NCBI GenBank assembly: GCA_949285455.1
Contig: CASDXP010000011.1
Location: 1 to 32,968, forward strand
From: an uncultured bacterium
GTDB taxonomy: Bacteria > Bacillota_I > Bacilli_A > RFN20 > CAG-826
DNA length: 32,968 nt
Direction: 5' to 3'
Made by a program: the position numbers and the translations under genes. Shown here piece by piece: positions 1 to 7,254 of the stretch (position 1 is its first letter; every line of letters begins with the position of its first letter). The notes below the pieces were generated by a model. It was not told the origin of the DNA and ran no database searches. It saw only the letters and a list, made by a program, of their open reading frames with translations.

Positions 1-109
1 TTGTCAAAGAAATGACAAGGTAAATGCAACACATTTCTTAAAATGATAGAAAAGGACTAATAATTATTTTTCGTTGCAATGAGTTTGTCACCTAACATTA
101 ATACTTTAA

Positions 110-118
110 TGATACAAT
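110..118 (+). promoter_or_regulatory. Extended -10 promoter of the first lipoprotein gene
   Basis: TGATACAAT is an extended -10 element (TG-N-TACAAT), about 22 bases before the ATG at 141. No good -35 lies at the usual 16-18 base spacing, which fits an extended -10 promoter. A strong Shine-Dalgarno, GGAGG at 128-132, follows with an 8-base spacer to the ATG. Bases 1-109 hold no recognisable gene. Confidence 0.5.
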
Positions 119-140
119 GAGATAAACGGAGGAAATTTTT

Positions 141-2370
141 ATGAAAAAAAGACTCTTTTTTTCTCGCTGGCTTATTAGCGATAAGCACGCTTGCATTTGC
201 TACCTCATGCGGTGATCCTGGTCCTAGCGGTCCAGAGTCTTTTACGGTTAGTTTTGATTCTAATGGCGGTAGTAAAATCGAAGATATAACAGTGGAAGGA
301 GGTTGTTTAATTATCGAACCAACTGATCCAACTAAGGATGGTTACGTCTTCGATGGATGGTATGAAGATCAGGCTTTAACTATCCCGTTTGATTTTAATG
401 AAGTGATCATTTCTGATGTGACACTCTTCGCTAAGTGGCGTTATTATTTCGTTAGCGAATTAATAAGTCTAGCTTCTAATTATCCAAATGGAGCGTCAGA
501 AGAAAGATTTTATGTCGAAGCTAATATCGAAACTGTAAGTAATCCATTATATGGTGAGATGACGATAAGCGATGAAACAGGAAGCATTTTAGTATATGGT
601 ACTTACGATGTAACTGGACAAATTCGTTACGGCGATTTAGAAGATAAACCTGTCGCTGGCGATAGCGTCGTCCTCTATGCAAATGTTACATTATATAAAA
701 ATACACCAGAAATTCATTCTGGCTGGATCGTCTCATTCGTGCACAATACACCCACTATCGATCCTAACGAATACCAAGAAATGAGCATTTTAGAAGCTAG
801 AACCGCTCCCGTTGGGACTTTAGTGAAAATCGATGGTGTAGTGGCAAGATTTACATATAACGATGCCTTAAATCCAATTGGATTTATCTTAGTAGATGAA
901 ACTAATTCTATCTACGTTTACGATAATCAAATTGCCCCTCAAGTAGAAGTTGGCAATCTTATTCGAATTGCTGCCAAAAGAGATAATTGGATTTTAGATA
1001 GCGAACAGGCTAATGCGGAAATATATGGTTACGATGGATGCATCCAAGTTATCGAAGCAACACTTCTTTCAAATGATGAGTCAAATAATGAGTTCGATAC
1101 ATCTTGGATTAGCGATTCGACAGTGAAGACACTAATGGATCATGACGTTAGCGAATCTAACTTTACTACTTCAATTTATCGAGTGAATGCTTTAATTGAA
1201 GAAAAAGAAGGTAGCAATTTCACTAATTTCTATTTCTTCGATATCGATGGTACGACTGGCACATACGCTTATAGTCAAGCTAGCGGTCGCGATTTTGCTT
1301 GGTTAAGAGAATTTGATGGGAAAATTTGCGAAGTTTACCTTAGTGTTTTAAATTACAAGAGTGAACAAAGTGGTTTAACCCCACGTCTACTACCGATTAA
1401 AGTAACGGATAATAATTATCAATTCGATTTATCAAATACGCCGAGCATGGTCTTGACTTATTACGTCGACGAACAATTCGAAATCGATTATTATTACAGC
1501 GATCCAAATCTTGCGTTAGTGACAAAAGTCTCCAATGATTTACTCGGTTTTGAAAATGCTTTAGTGAGTTATACTTCTTCGAACGAAGACGCTCTTTACT
1601 TTGAAGAAGTAGAAGGTATTACTTACATGCGTATAAATACTAGCGTCTTAGGCCCTGTGACCGTAAGTGCGAAAGTTACTTATCAAGAATACGAAGCAAC
1701 GAAAGATTATCAGATTATTATAAGCGATGAACCAATGTATGAAACGATCACTGTAAGTCAGGCGATCAATAGCGAATTGAATAGCGAGGTGACAGTGCGC
1801 GGTATCGTTTTAAGTGCTTTAGTAAATCAAGATGGCTTCTATTTGACAGATGAACACGCTATTATCGCTGTTCTAGTTCCAAAAGCTAGTTTATCTACGG
1901 TCAAAGTCGGCGATGAAATTATCGTTAGAGGAATAAGAGAACAATATAATGCTTCAGGAAATATTGTCGGTCAATGCGCTATCACAGGTGGAGAAATTTT
2001 ATCAAATCTTTATGGCGACAACGAAATTCCACATAATTTCTACATTCAAGGTCAAAATCTAGCCTATATTAAAGCGTTAAGCGTCAATGAAAATCATACG
2101 AATGAAGTTTACGTTTTAGAAGCTAAATTTATCTGGGAAGATTTTGGCTTTTATACAGCTTGTCATCTAGAAGATGAAAGTGGTGAAGGTCAACTTTATA
2201 CCAGTAGCGCAAATCAATATAATTGGCTCAAAGATTATAATGACCAAACATTAACTTACGCTGTCGCACCATGCAATTGGAATAAAAAATCATCTTATAA
2301 GCTTTGCATCATCTACGTCCAATTAGAAGATGGAACGATCATTTATAACGATGGTGCTTTCTCTTATTGA
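141..2370 (+). CDS. Surface lipoprotein with InlB-type repeat and OB-fold-like domains; frameshifted in the signal peptide
   Basis: The ATG at 141 has an ideal ribosome site but its frame stops near 215. The long frame, open to 2370, has no good start of its own; its first start-like codon is a GTG at 292. Removing one T from the T7 tract at 156-162 joins the two into a 742-residue protein. It begins MKKRLFFLAGLLAIS, with a hydrophobic core and a lipobox-like ATSC (Cys 23). Residues about 34-98 form a Listeria-Bacteroides (InlB B / Flg_new) repeat with FDSNGG and GWY. Three later segments (about 107-197, 214-310 and 533-620) look like small OB-fold beta domains, with patterns such as DETNSIYVYD. 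It is probably an exported lipoprotein anchored to the membrane; ligand and function are unknown. The shift may be a sequencing error, a real mutation or phase variation. Confidence 0.75.
144..162 (+). repeat. A7 and T7 homopolymer tracts in the signal-peptide region
   Basis: Seven A at 144-150 and seven T at 156-162 sit within the first seven codons of the lipoprotein. Losing one T restores a typical signal peptide. Losing one A also restores the frame but puts an acidic residue (MKKDSFF) in the n-region, which is less natural. Such tracts are classic sites of slipped-strand mispairing and also of base-calling errors. Confidence 0.7.
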
Positions 2371-2392
2371 TCGTTTAAGAATTTAACCAATG

Positions 2393-2421
2393 AAGGGCTA
2401 CCGAAAGGGTAGCTCTTTTTT
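2393..2421 (+). terminator. Rho-independent terminator of the lipoprotein gene
   Basis: A 10-base-pair stem (2393-2402 with 2408-2417, one G-U pair) closes a GAAAG loop and runs into a T tract, starting about 23 bases after the stop codon. Confidence 0.9.
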
Positions 2422-2459
2422 ATCGTTCGTTTTAAAGGTAGCTAAATTTGATAATTTTA

Positions 2460-2488
2460 TAGAAATTTAAAAATAATTATGCTAATAT
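2460..2488 (+). promoter_or_regulatory. Probable promoter of rpmG
   Basis: An extended -10 (TGCTAATAT, 2480-2488) is preceded at 17 bases by a weak -35 (TAGAAA, 2460-2465). It lies between the upstream terminator and the rpmG ribosome site. Confidence 0.4.
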
Positions 2489-2519
2489 TTAACAAGCTTG
2501 AAAGCGAGGAGTGAACTTC

Positions 2520-2696
2520 ATGGCAGAAAAAAAAGGCAAATCCAAGACTAAGAACAATATCATCATGAAATGCACGGAATGCGGTGAAGAAAATTACATC
2601 ACCTACAAAAATAAACGTAAACATCCCGAGCGCTTAGAACTTCGTAAATATTGCTCTCGTTGTCAAAAAGAAACGTTACATCGTGAAAAGAAATAG
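2520..2696 (+). CDS. rpmG: 50S ribosomal protein L33 (zinc-ribbon form)
   Basis: This 58-residue basic protein is a structural protein of the large ribosomal subunit. Two CxxC pairs (Cys 18/21 and 45/48) form the zinc ribbon of the 'C+' L33 type. The lysine-rich N-terminus ([11 protein letters not shown]) and the YITYKNKR strand are typical of L33. The start is the ATG at 2520 and not the in-frame GTG at 2511: the Shine-Dalgarno GAGGAG at 2506-2511 overlaps that GTG and sits 8 bases before the ATG. A terminator begins inside the stop region, so the gene is probably a single-gene unit. The Cys-free paralog (C-) is not in this window. Confidence 0.93.
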   Translation: MAEKKGKSKTKNNIIMKCTECGEENYITYKNKRKHPERLELRKYCSRCQKETLHREKK

Positions 2697-2716
2697 GCTT
2701 AAGCCTATTTTTCTTT
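2691..2716 (+). terminator. Terminator after rpmG
   Basis: A perfect 20-base palindrome (AAATAGGCTT / AAGCCTATTT, 2691-2710) contains the rpmG stop codon and is followed by a T-rich run. Confidence 0.8.
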
Positions 2717-2728
2717 AATTTAGTGCTT

Positions 2729-3373
2729 ATGGAAAATAAATTTATCTTAAGTTGTTTCATCGCTAGGGAAGAAAATGATGATTTTTCTTCTAATGTTTAC
2801 GTCTACGGTTTAAAAGATGGACCGTGTATTATCATCGATGCTGGAATATGTTCTAAAGCCCTAAAAGATTATATTCATCGCTTTCATCATGATGATGTAA
2901 GAATGATTCTGCTTACGCACGCTCATTTTGATCACATTCTTAAACTCGATACATTAGAAACGTTATATAAGTGTCCTATCTACCTTGATAAATTAGATGT
3001 TTCACAACTAAAAGATAGCTATTTAAATGGTTCTAAATCATTCGGACTAGATATCGTTACGCATCTAGATTATCAAATAATTAGTAAACCTAGTGATTTA
3101 AATTTGGATTTTTTAAAAATTGAAGCGATAAGAACACCTTTTCATACGTTAGGTTCAACTTGCTTCTATTTAGAAGAGGCTAAAATCTTATTTAGTGGGG
3201 ATACGGTATTTGCTAGAGGCGGCATTGGTCGTTACGACTTACCCCATGCGGATGTTTCTAAGATTGAAGAGAGCCTTAAGAAAATTTTAAAATTAGACGA
3301 TGAAGTCGTCATCTATCCAGGACATGGTGAAATAACTAACATCAAAGAGTTAAAAACTTACTTAGTAAGTTAA
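2729..3373 (+). CDS. Metallo-beta-lactamase-fold hydrolase, glyoxalase II-like (YqgX type)
   Basis: This 214-residue protein has the metal-binding series of the metallo-beta-lactamase superfamily: THAHFDH (residues 63-69), a later His in FHTLGS, the Asp of FSGDTVF, and the His of YPGHGE. The short length and the GDTVFARGGIGR segment resemble the small glyoxalase II-like hydrolases of Bacillota, which hydrolyse thioesters such as S-lactoylglutathione analogues in the cytosol. The substrate cannot be read from sequence. There is no Shine-Dalgarno before the ATG at 2729; a GTG two codons upstream (2723) is also possible. It lies between the rpmG terminator and the efp promoter, so it appears to be its own unit or weakly transcribed by read-through. 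Confidence 0.85.
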   Translation: MENKFILSCFIAREENDDFSSNVYVYGLKDGPCIIIDAGICSKALKDYIHRFHHDDVRMILLTHAHFDHILKLDTLETLYKCPIYLDKLDVSQLKDSYLNGSKSFGLDIVTHLDYQIISKPSDLNLDFLKIEAIRTPFHTLGSTCFYLEEAKILFSGDTVFARGGIGRYDLPHADVSKIEESLKKILKLDDEVVIYPGHGEITNIKELKTYLVS

Positions 3374-3375
3374 TA

Positions 3376-3404
3376 ATGACAATAAGCAAGAAAAAAGATA
3401 TAAT
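3376..3404 (+). promoter_or_regulatory. Promoter of efp
   Basis: ATGACA (3376-3381, 5/6 of the -35 consensus), a 17-base spacer and a perfect TATAAT (3399-3404) stand just after the hydrolase stop. The predicted start is near 3411, giving a short leader with AAAGGAG at 3421-3427. Confidence 0.85.
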
Positions 3405-3436
3405 ATTAAAGAAATTTTTGAAAGGAGTAGTGTTAA

Positions 3437-4009
3437 ATGAGCAATATTACCGAATTAAGACCGGGCAATTACTTCATGGAAGATGGTAATATCTATCAGG
3501 TCCTAGACATCTTACTTAATAAGACTGCGATGGCGAAGATGAAAGCGACTGTGAAAGTGAAAAATATGCGCACTGGATCAGTGACTGAAATTTCTCGAAA
3601 TGGTGGTTACGATGTCGATTTAGTCCGTCTCGACAAAGTCGAGATGCAATATCTTTACGATAGTGGGGACGGCTTAGTGTTCATGAATCAAACAACTTAT
3701 GAACAAATCGAAATCCCAAAGGAAAGGCTCGAATGGGAAAAACAATTCCTTAAAGGTGATGAAATCGTCACTATTACGAGCTATGAAGATGAGATTCTTG
3801 GTATCGTCCTTCCAAGTAAAGTTGTCTTGAAAGTAACCGATTGCGAACCTGCTGTCAAAGGCGACACCGTTCAAAGAGCGATGAAAGAAGTAACTTTGGA
3901 AACAGGACTTAAAACACGTGTACCATTATTTGTCGAACAAGGTGATGACATTTACGTTCGCACCGATAACGGACAATACGATGGCCGCGCTAATAAGGAA
4001 AGGAAATAA
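3437..4009 (+). CDS. efp: Translation elongation factor P
   Basis: EF-P (190 residues, usual about 185) binds between the P and E sites and relieves ribosome stalling at polyproline stretches. All three domains are visible: N-terminal KOW-like (RPGNYF, VKVKNMRTGS), a central OB domain with MQYLYDSGDGLVFMN, and a C-terminal OB domain ending TDNGQYDGRANK. The odd part is the tip loop. The usual KPGKG is replaced here by K29-T-A-M-A-K34 at identical length, so Met 32 stands where Bacillus carries the modified Lys 32. Mollicutes EF-P often has KTGRG there, and this looks like a further step in that direction. It is transcribed from the strong promoter just upstream, with the UPF0154 gene 6 bases downstream in the same unit. 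Confidence 0.95.
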   Translation: MSNITELRPGNYFMEDGNIYQVLDILLNKTAMAKMKATVKVKNMRTGSVTEISRNGGYDVDLVRLDKVEMQYLYDSGDGLVFMNQTTYEQIEIPKERLEWEKQFLKGDEIVTITSYEDEILGIVLPSKVVLKVTDCEPAVKGDTVQRAMKEVTLETGLKTRVPLFVEQGDDIYVRTDNGQYDGRANKERK

Positions 4010-4015
4010 AACCTT

Positions 4016-4231
4016 ATGGAACTTTGGTTAGCTTGTGTCTTGATGGCCGTTTTCTTCATCCTTGGTGGGGTTGCTGGATTCTTCATCGCTAGGCTTCTTA
4101 TCAAACGTGAGATGAAGAAAAATCCTCCTATCAATGAAAACATGATTAGAGCGATGTTTATGTCGATGGGAAGAAAGCCTTCCGAAGCACAAATTCGTCA
4201 AGTTATGAATAGTGTTAGAAAGCAACAATAA
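4016..4231 (+). CDS. yneF: UPF0154 family small membrane protein (YneF-like)
   Basis: This 71-residue protein has one N-terminal transmembrane helix (about residues 3-28, containing FFILGGVAGFFIARLL). A basic stretch and a soluble tail with NPPINENMIRAMFMSMG and PSEAQIRQV follow, which is the signature of UPF0154/YneF. Its biochemical role is unknown in the family. The ribosome site (GGAAAGG) overlaps the efp stop, so the two are translated from one message. In Bacillus yneF also lies in the neighbourhood of plsY-parE-parC, which matches the genes to the right here. Confidence 0.9.
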   Translation: MELWLACVLMAVFFILGGVAGFFIARLLIKREMKKNPPINENMIRAMFMSMGRKPSEAQIRQVMNSVRKQQ

Positions 4232-4259
4232 CAATCTAAAAACTTATGAAGAAAAAGAT

Positions 4260-4290
4260 AAATTCCTTTCGCTTGAGGGGAATTTTTTTC
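4260..4290 (+). terminator. Terminator of the efp-yneF unit
   Basis: A ten-pair stem (4260-4269 with 4276-4285, two G-U pairs) closes the loop CGCTTG and overlaps the T7 run at 4283-4289. Confidence 0.8.
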
Positions 4291-4406
4291 TTATCAAAAT
4301 TTGCCAAATTTTCATTCACATGATTTTGTAAGGAAATGTAGTAGTGGTTATGTATTTTAAATTTTTATAGTCAATGAAAACACGAGTGCTATTCTATTAT
4401 TTCAAG

Positions 4407-4467
4407 TTTTCCACAAAAGAGTTAGTAATTTATACACAATACTAAAAAACTACTAAATAACTACTTT
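4407..4467. other. DnaA-box-like pair next to CTA/ACT-rich triplet repeats
   Basis: The gap between yneF and plsY (4232-4476) carries two matches to the DnaA consensus TTWTNCACA: TTTTCCACA at 4407-4415 and TTATACACA at 4430-4438. Immediately after come TACTAA, CTACTAAAT and AACTACTT elements (4440-4467), resembling the DnaA-trio repeats of Bacillus oriC. dnaA and dnaN are not nearby, and the genes either side are convergent. It may be a secondary DnaA-binding site or a chance feature of AT-rich DNA. Confidence 0.25.
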
Positions 4468-4476
4468 ATATTTTGA

Positions 4477-5187
4477 CTATTTCATCCATTTAATTTTATT
4501 TTCATCACCGTCATGAAGACGTTTGATATTCGCATGATGGGCTAAAACTAAGATGATGCTCATAAGGAAAAATGCACCGAACATTTCATAGCTTGGAGCG
4601 AGCAATAAACCGTTCATCAAAATAGCGATTTGAGGGTAGCCATTTTCGTATAAGCAAGCGAGTAAAATTGCTAATAAGAACATACCGGTCGAAGCTGTAA
4701 TGCTCGCTAGGGAAACGAACTTTCTCATCTTCAGAGTGATGAAGAAAAGTATCGCCCCAACGATCGTCATAAACCATGAACAGCCGACGATTGTTCCAGC
4801 GTAACACGAGACAGCTTTTCCTCCTTTAAAATGTAAGAACATTGAAAAGCAATGACCAAGACACGCTCCAACTGGAGTGAGCCAATAATAATTAAAATCG
4901 ATCGCAGGAGCGACAACTTCCTCATAAATCGGAGTTAAATAGATGATCATCCAGACAATGTAAGTGGCAAGAATTGCTTTTAGCATATCGAGAATGATGA
5001 CGATCAAGCCAACTTTCTTACCATAAATTCTTCCAGCGTTCGTTCCGCCGGCGTTATGTGAACCATAATCTCTCGGATCTTTATGGAAGAAGATTTTTCC
5101 GATGAGAACAGAAAAAGAGACCGAACCGATTAAATATCCGACCGCTAGAGCCATAATTCCAACTAGAATGTTATAAAATACTATCAT
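4477..5187 (-). CDS. plsY: Acyl-phosphate glycerol-3-phosphate acyltransferase
   Basis: PlsY is the membrane enzyme that transfers an acyl group from acyl-phosphate to glycerol-3-phosphate, the first step of phospholipid synthesis. The family motifs are present: GSVSFSVLIGK after the first helix, GSHNAGGTNAGRIYGKK (usual GSxNxGATN), and GHCFSMFLHFKGGKA (usual GHxFPxFLxFKGGK). Several hydrophobic helices span the rest. At 236 residues it is longer than the roughly 200 usual, the extra lying mainly in the loop after helix 2 (around YLTPIYEEVVAPAID). The ATG at 5187 has no Shine-Dalgarno; a start at 5154 (MALAVGY) would align better with short PlsY proteins. It is divergent from parE, an arrangement related to the Bacillus plsY-parE-parC locus. 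Confidence 0.93.
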   Translation of the reverse strand: MIVFYNILVGIMALAVGYLIGSVSFSVLIGKIFFHKDPRDYGSHNAGGTNAGRIYGKKVGLIVIILDMLKAILATYIVWMIIYLTPIYEEVVAPAIDFNYYWLTPVGACLGHCFSMFLHFKGGKAVSCYAGTIVGCSWFMTIVGAILFFITLKMRKFVSLASITASTGMFLLAILLACLYENGYPQIAILMNGLLLAPSYEMFGAFFLMSIILVLAHHANIKRLHDGDENKIKWMK

Positions 5188-5201
5188 ATTTTATATGTGA
5201 G

Positions 5202-5218
5202 GTAAGAAAAAATCTTAC
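5202..5218. repeat. Short inverted repeat in the plsY-parE divergent region
   Basis: GTAAGA and TCTTAC are separated by AAAAA, just upstream of plsY and about 45 bases before the parE -10. It could be an operator or a minor hairpin; no regulator is implied by the sequence. Confidence 0.3.
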
Positions 5219-5239
5219 TGCTTAAATAATACTTATTTA

Positions 5240-5270
5240 TTGTATTTTTTCAACAAAAGTTTGCTATAAT
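5240..5270 (+). promoter_or_regulatory. Promoter of parE-parC
   Basis: A perfect extended -10, TGCTATAAT (5262-5270), is preceded by TTGTAT (5240-5245) at 19 bases. Predicted transcription starts near 5277, leaving a leader of about 16 bases with only a weak purine-rich ribosome site. Confidence 0.8.
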
Positions 5271-5292
5271 TTTTAAGAAAGAAACGAAATAG

Positions 5293-7254
5293 ATGGCTGA
5301 AGAATTAAGAAAAAAGACATATAACGAAGACGATATAACGATTTTACACGGCTTAGAAGGTGTGCAAAAAAGACCGGCCATGTACATCGGCTCAACTGGT
5401 TCGACAGGACTACATCATTTAGTGTGGGAAATTGTCGATAATGCCGTCGATGAAGCTTTAAATGGTTTCGGTAGTTCCATCAGTGTTACCATTCATAAAG
5501 ATGGATCTATTTCTGTTTTAGATGATGGTCGTGGCATTCCTACTGGCATTCATAAGGAAGCAAAAATTCCAGCAGTGGAACTCATTTTTACTACTCTTCA
5601 TAGCGGTGGAAAATTCTCTTCTAAAGCTTATACTACTTCCGCTGGGATGCACGGGGTAGGGGCAGCAGTCACAAACGCATTAAGTGAATTTGTTGACGTC
5701 ACTATTTGGCGCGATGGAAAAATTCATCATATCCGTTTTGAAGATGGAGGAAAAACTGTCGTTCCTTTAGAAATTATTGGTAATACCAATAAGCATGGCA
5801 CATTAGTGACTTTTAAACCTAGTGCGAAATATTTTACGACGAGTGAATTTAGATGGCAAACTATCTTCGATCATCTACAAGAAAGTGCTTATTTGCTCAA
5901 AAAGATTCATTTCGATTTAAAAGACGAAAGGACAAATTTAAGTCAATCTTTCTACTATGAAAATGGTATTCAACAATTCGTTGAAGACATGAACGCTAAT
6001 AAAAATACGCTAGATAAAGTGCTTTACATGCATGATCTGAGTGACGATATCTACGTCGAAATCGCCATGCAATATGCTTTTAATGACTATAATGAAACAT
6101 TATATTCTTACGTTAATAACGTAAGAACTATCGACGGTGGTACCCATGAAACCGGCTTTAGAATGGGCTTAACACGAGCGGTGAATGATTTTGCCGAAGC
6201 AAATAATTTACTCAAAGGCAAAACTAAACTTGAGGGAACGGATATTAGAGAAGGCTTAACCGCTGTCATCTCACTTAGAATTCCTGAAGCCATCGCTGAA
6301 TTCGAAGGGCAAACGAAAGCTAAACTTGGTACTCCGCAAGTATTAAACATCGTTTCTAACTTCATTTATAATAAGTTTACTTATTATCTTGCTGAAAATA
6401 AGGAATTTTCCATCAATTTAATCAAAAAATGTCAAGATGCACAAAATGCACGCGTTGCGGCAAGAAAAGCAAAAGATGAGGCTAGAGCTAGTAAAACGAA
6501 GAAAACTGAAGTAATTATTTCCGATAAACTAACACCTGCTCAAAGTAAGGATTACGCTAAAAATGAACTATTTATCGTCGAAGGTGATTCAGCAGGCGGC
6601 ACGGCAAGAAATGGTAGAGATAGAATTCACCAAGCCATCTTACCACTTCGTGGTAAACCACTTAATACCGATTCTGCTACTGTCTCTAAGATGCTCGAAA
6701 ATAAAGAATTTGCGACCATCATTAACGCAATTGGTGCGGGATATGGTCAAGCCTTCGATGTCAGCGAAGCAAAATACGGTAAAATTATCATCATGACTGA
6801 CGCTGATACTGATGGAGCGCACATCCAAACGTTACTATTAACTTTCTTTTATAATTTCATGCGACCACTCATCACATCTGGTCACGTCTACGTCGCAGTT
6901 CCTCCCTTATATCGAGTCTATAAAGAAACGAACAAGAAAGAAATTGAAGAATATGCTTGGAATGATGAAGATTTAGCTTTAGCTAAAAAGAAGATTGGCC
7001 CAGGCTATAAAGTCTCACGTTTCAAAGGTTTAGGTGAGATGAATGATAAACAATTAAAAGAGACGACGATGGATCCAAAGCATCGTCAACTCATCCAAGT
7101 TAACATCGAAAATCCCTTCTTAGCGGAAAAACGTATTTCTACTCTCATGGGCAAAGATACAGCAATAAGACGCAAATGGGTCGAAGAAAATGTCGACTTC
7201 AATACCGAAGATAGTTTCTTCAAGGAGCAAATTCATGGCGAAGAGAAAAAATAG
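5293..7254 (+). CDS. parE: DNA topoisomerase IV subunit B
   Basis: ParE is the ATPase half of topoisomerase IV, which unlinks daughter chromosomes. The GHKL ATP site is seen in EIVDNAVDEALNG, DDGRGIPTG and GMHGVGAAVTNALS. The TOPRIM domain carries EGDSAGGTARNGR and the metal-binding TDADTDGAHI. Length (653 residues) is normal. It is called ParE and not GyrB because GSTGSTGLHHLVWEI and PTGIHKEAKIP match the ParE pattern, because plsY is adjacent, and because its partner is ParC-like. parC begins 20 bases before this gene ends, so the subunits are translationally coupled. The ATG at 5293 has little Shine-Dalgarno character. Confidence 0.93.
   Translation: MAEELRKKTYNEDDITILHGLEGVQKRPAMYIGSTGSTGLHHLVWEIVDNAVDEALNGFGSSISVTIHKDGSISVLDDGRGIPTGIHKEAKIPAVELIFTTLHSGGKFSSKAYTTSAGMHGVGAAVTNALSEFVDVTIWRDGKIHHIRFEDGGKTVVPLEIIGNTNKHGTLVTFKPSAKYFTTSEFRWQTIFDHLQESAYLLKKIHFDLKDERTNLSQSFYYENGIQQFVEDMNANKNTLDKVLYMHDLSDDIYVEIAMQYAFNDYNETLYSYVNNVRTIDGGTHETGFRMGLTRAVNDFAEANNLLKGKTKLEGTDIREGLTAVISLRIPEAIAEFEGQTKAKLGTPQVLNIVSNFIYNKFTYYLAENKEFSINLIKKCQDAQNARVAARKAKDEARASKTKKTEVIISDKLTPAQSKDYAKNELFIVEGDSAGGTARNGRDRIHQAILPLRGKPLNTDSATVSKMLENKEFATIINAIGAGYGQAFDVSEAKYGKIIIMTDADTDGAHIQTLLLTFFYNFMRPLITSGHVYVAVPPLYRVYKETNKKEIEEYAWNDEDLALAKKKIGPGYKVSRFKGLGEMNDKQLKETTMDPKHRQLIQVNIENPFLAEKRISTLMGKDTAIRRKWVEENVDFNTEDSFFKEQIHGEEKK

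Noticed and set aside
2511-2519. GTG at 2511 as the start of rpmG.
   Set aside because: It overlaps the Shine-Dalgarno that serves the ATG at 2520, and L33 proteins begin at the MAEKK-like segment.
5187-5200. TATAAA before plsY as a leaderless promoter.
   Set aside because: It lies two bases from the ATG and no suitable -35 is found; a start at 5154 remains possible, but the evidence is too weak.
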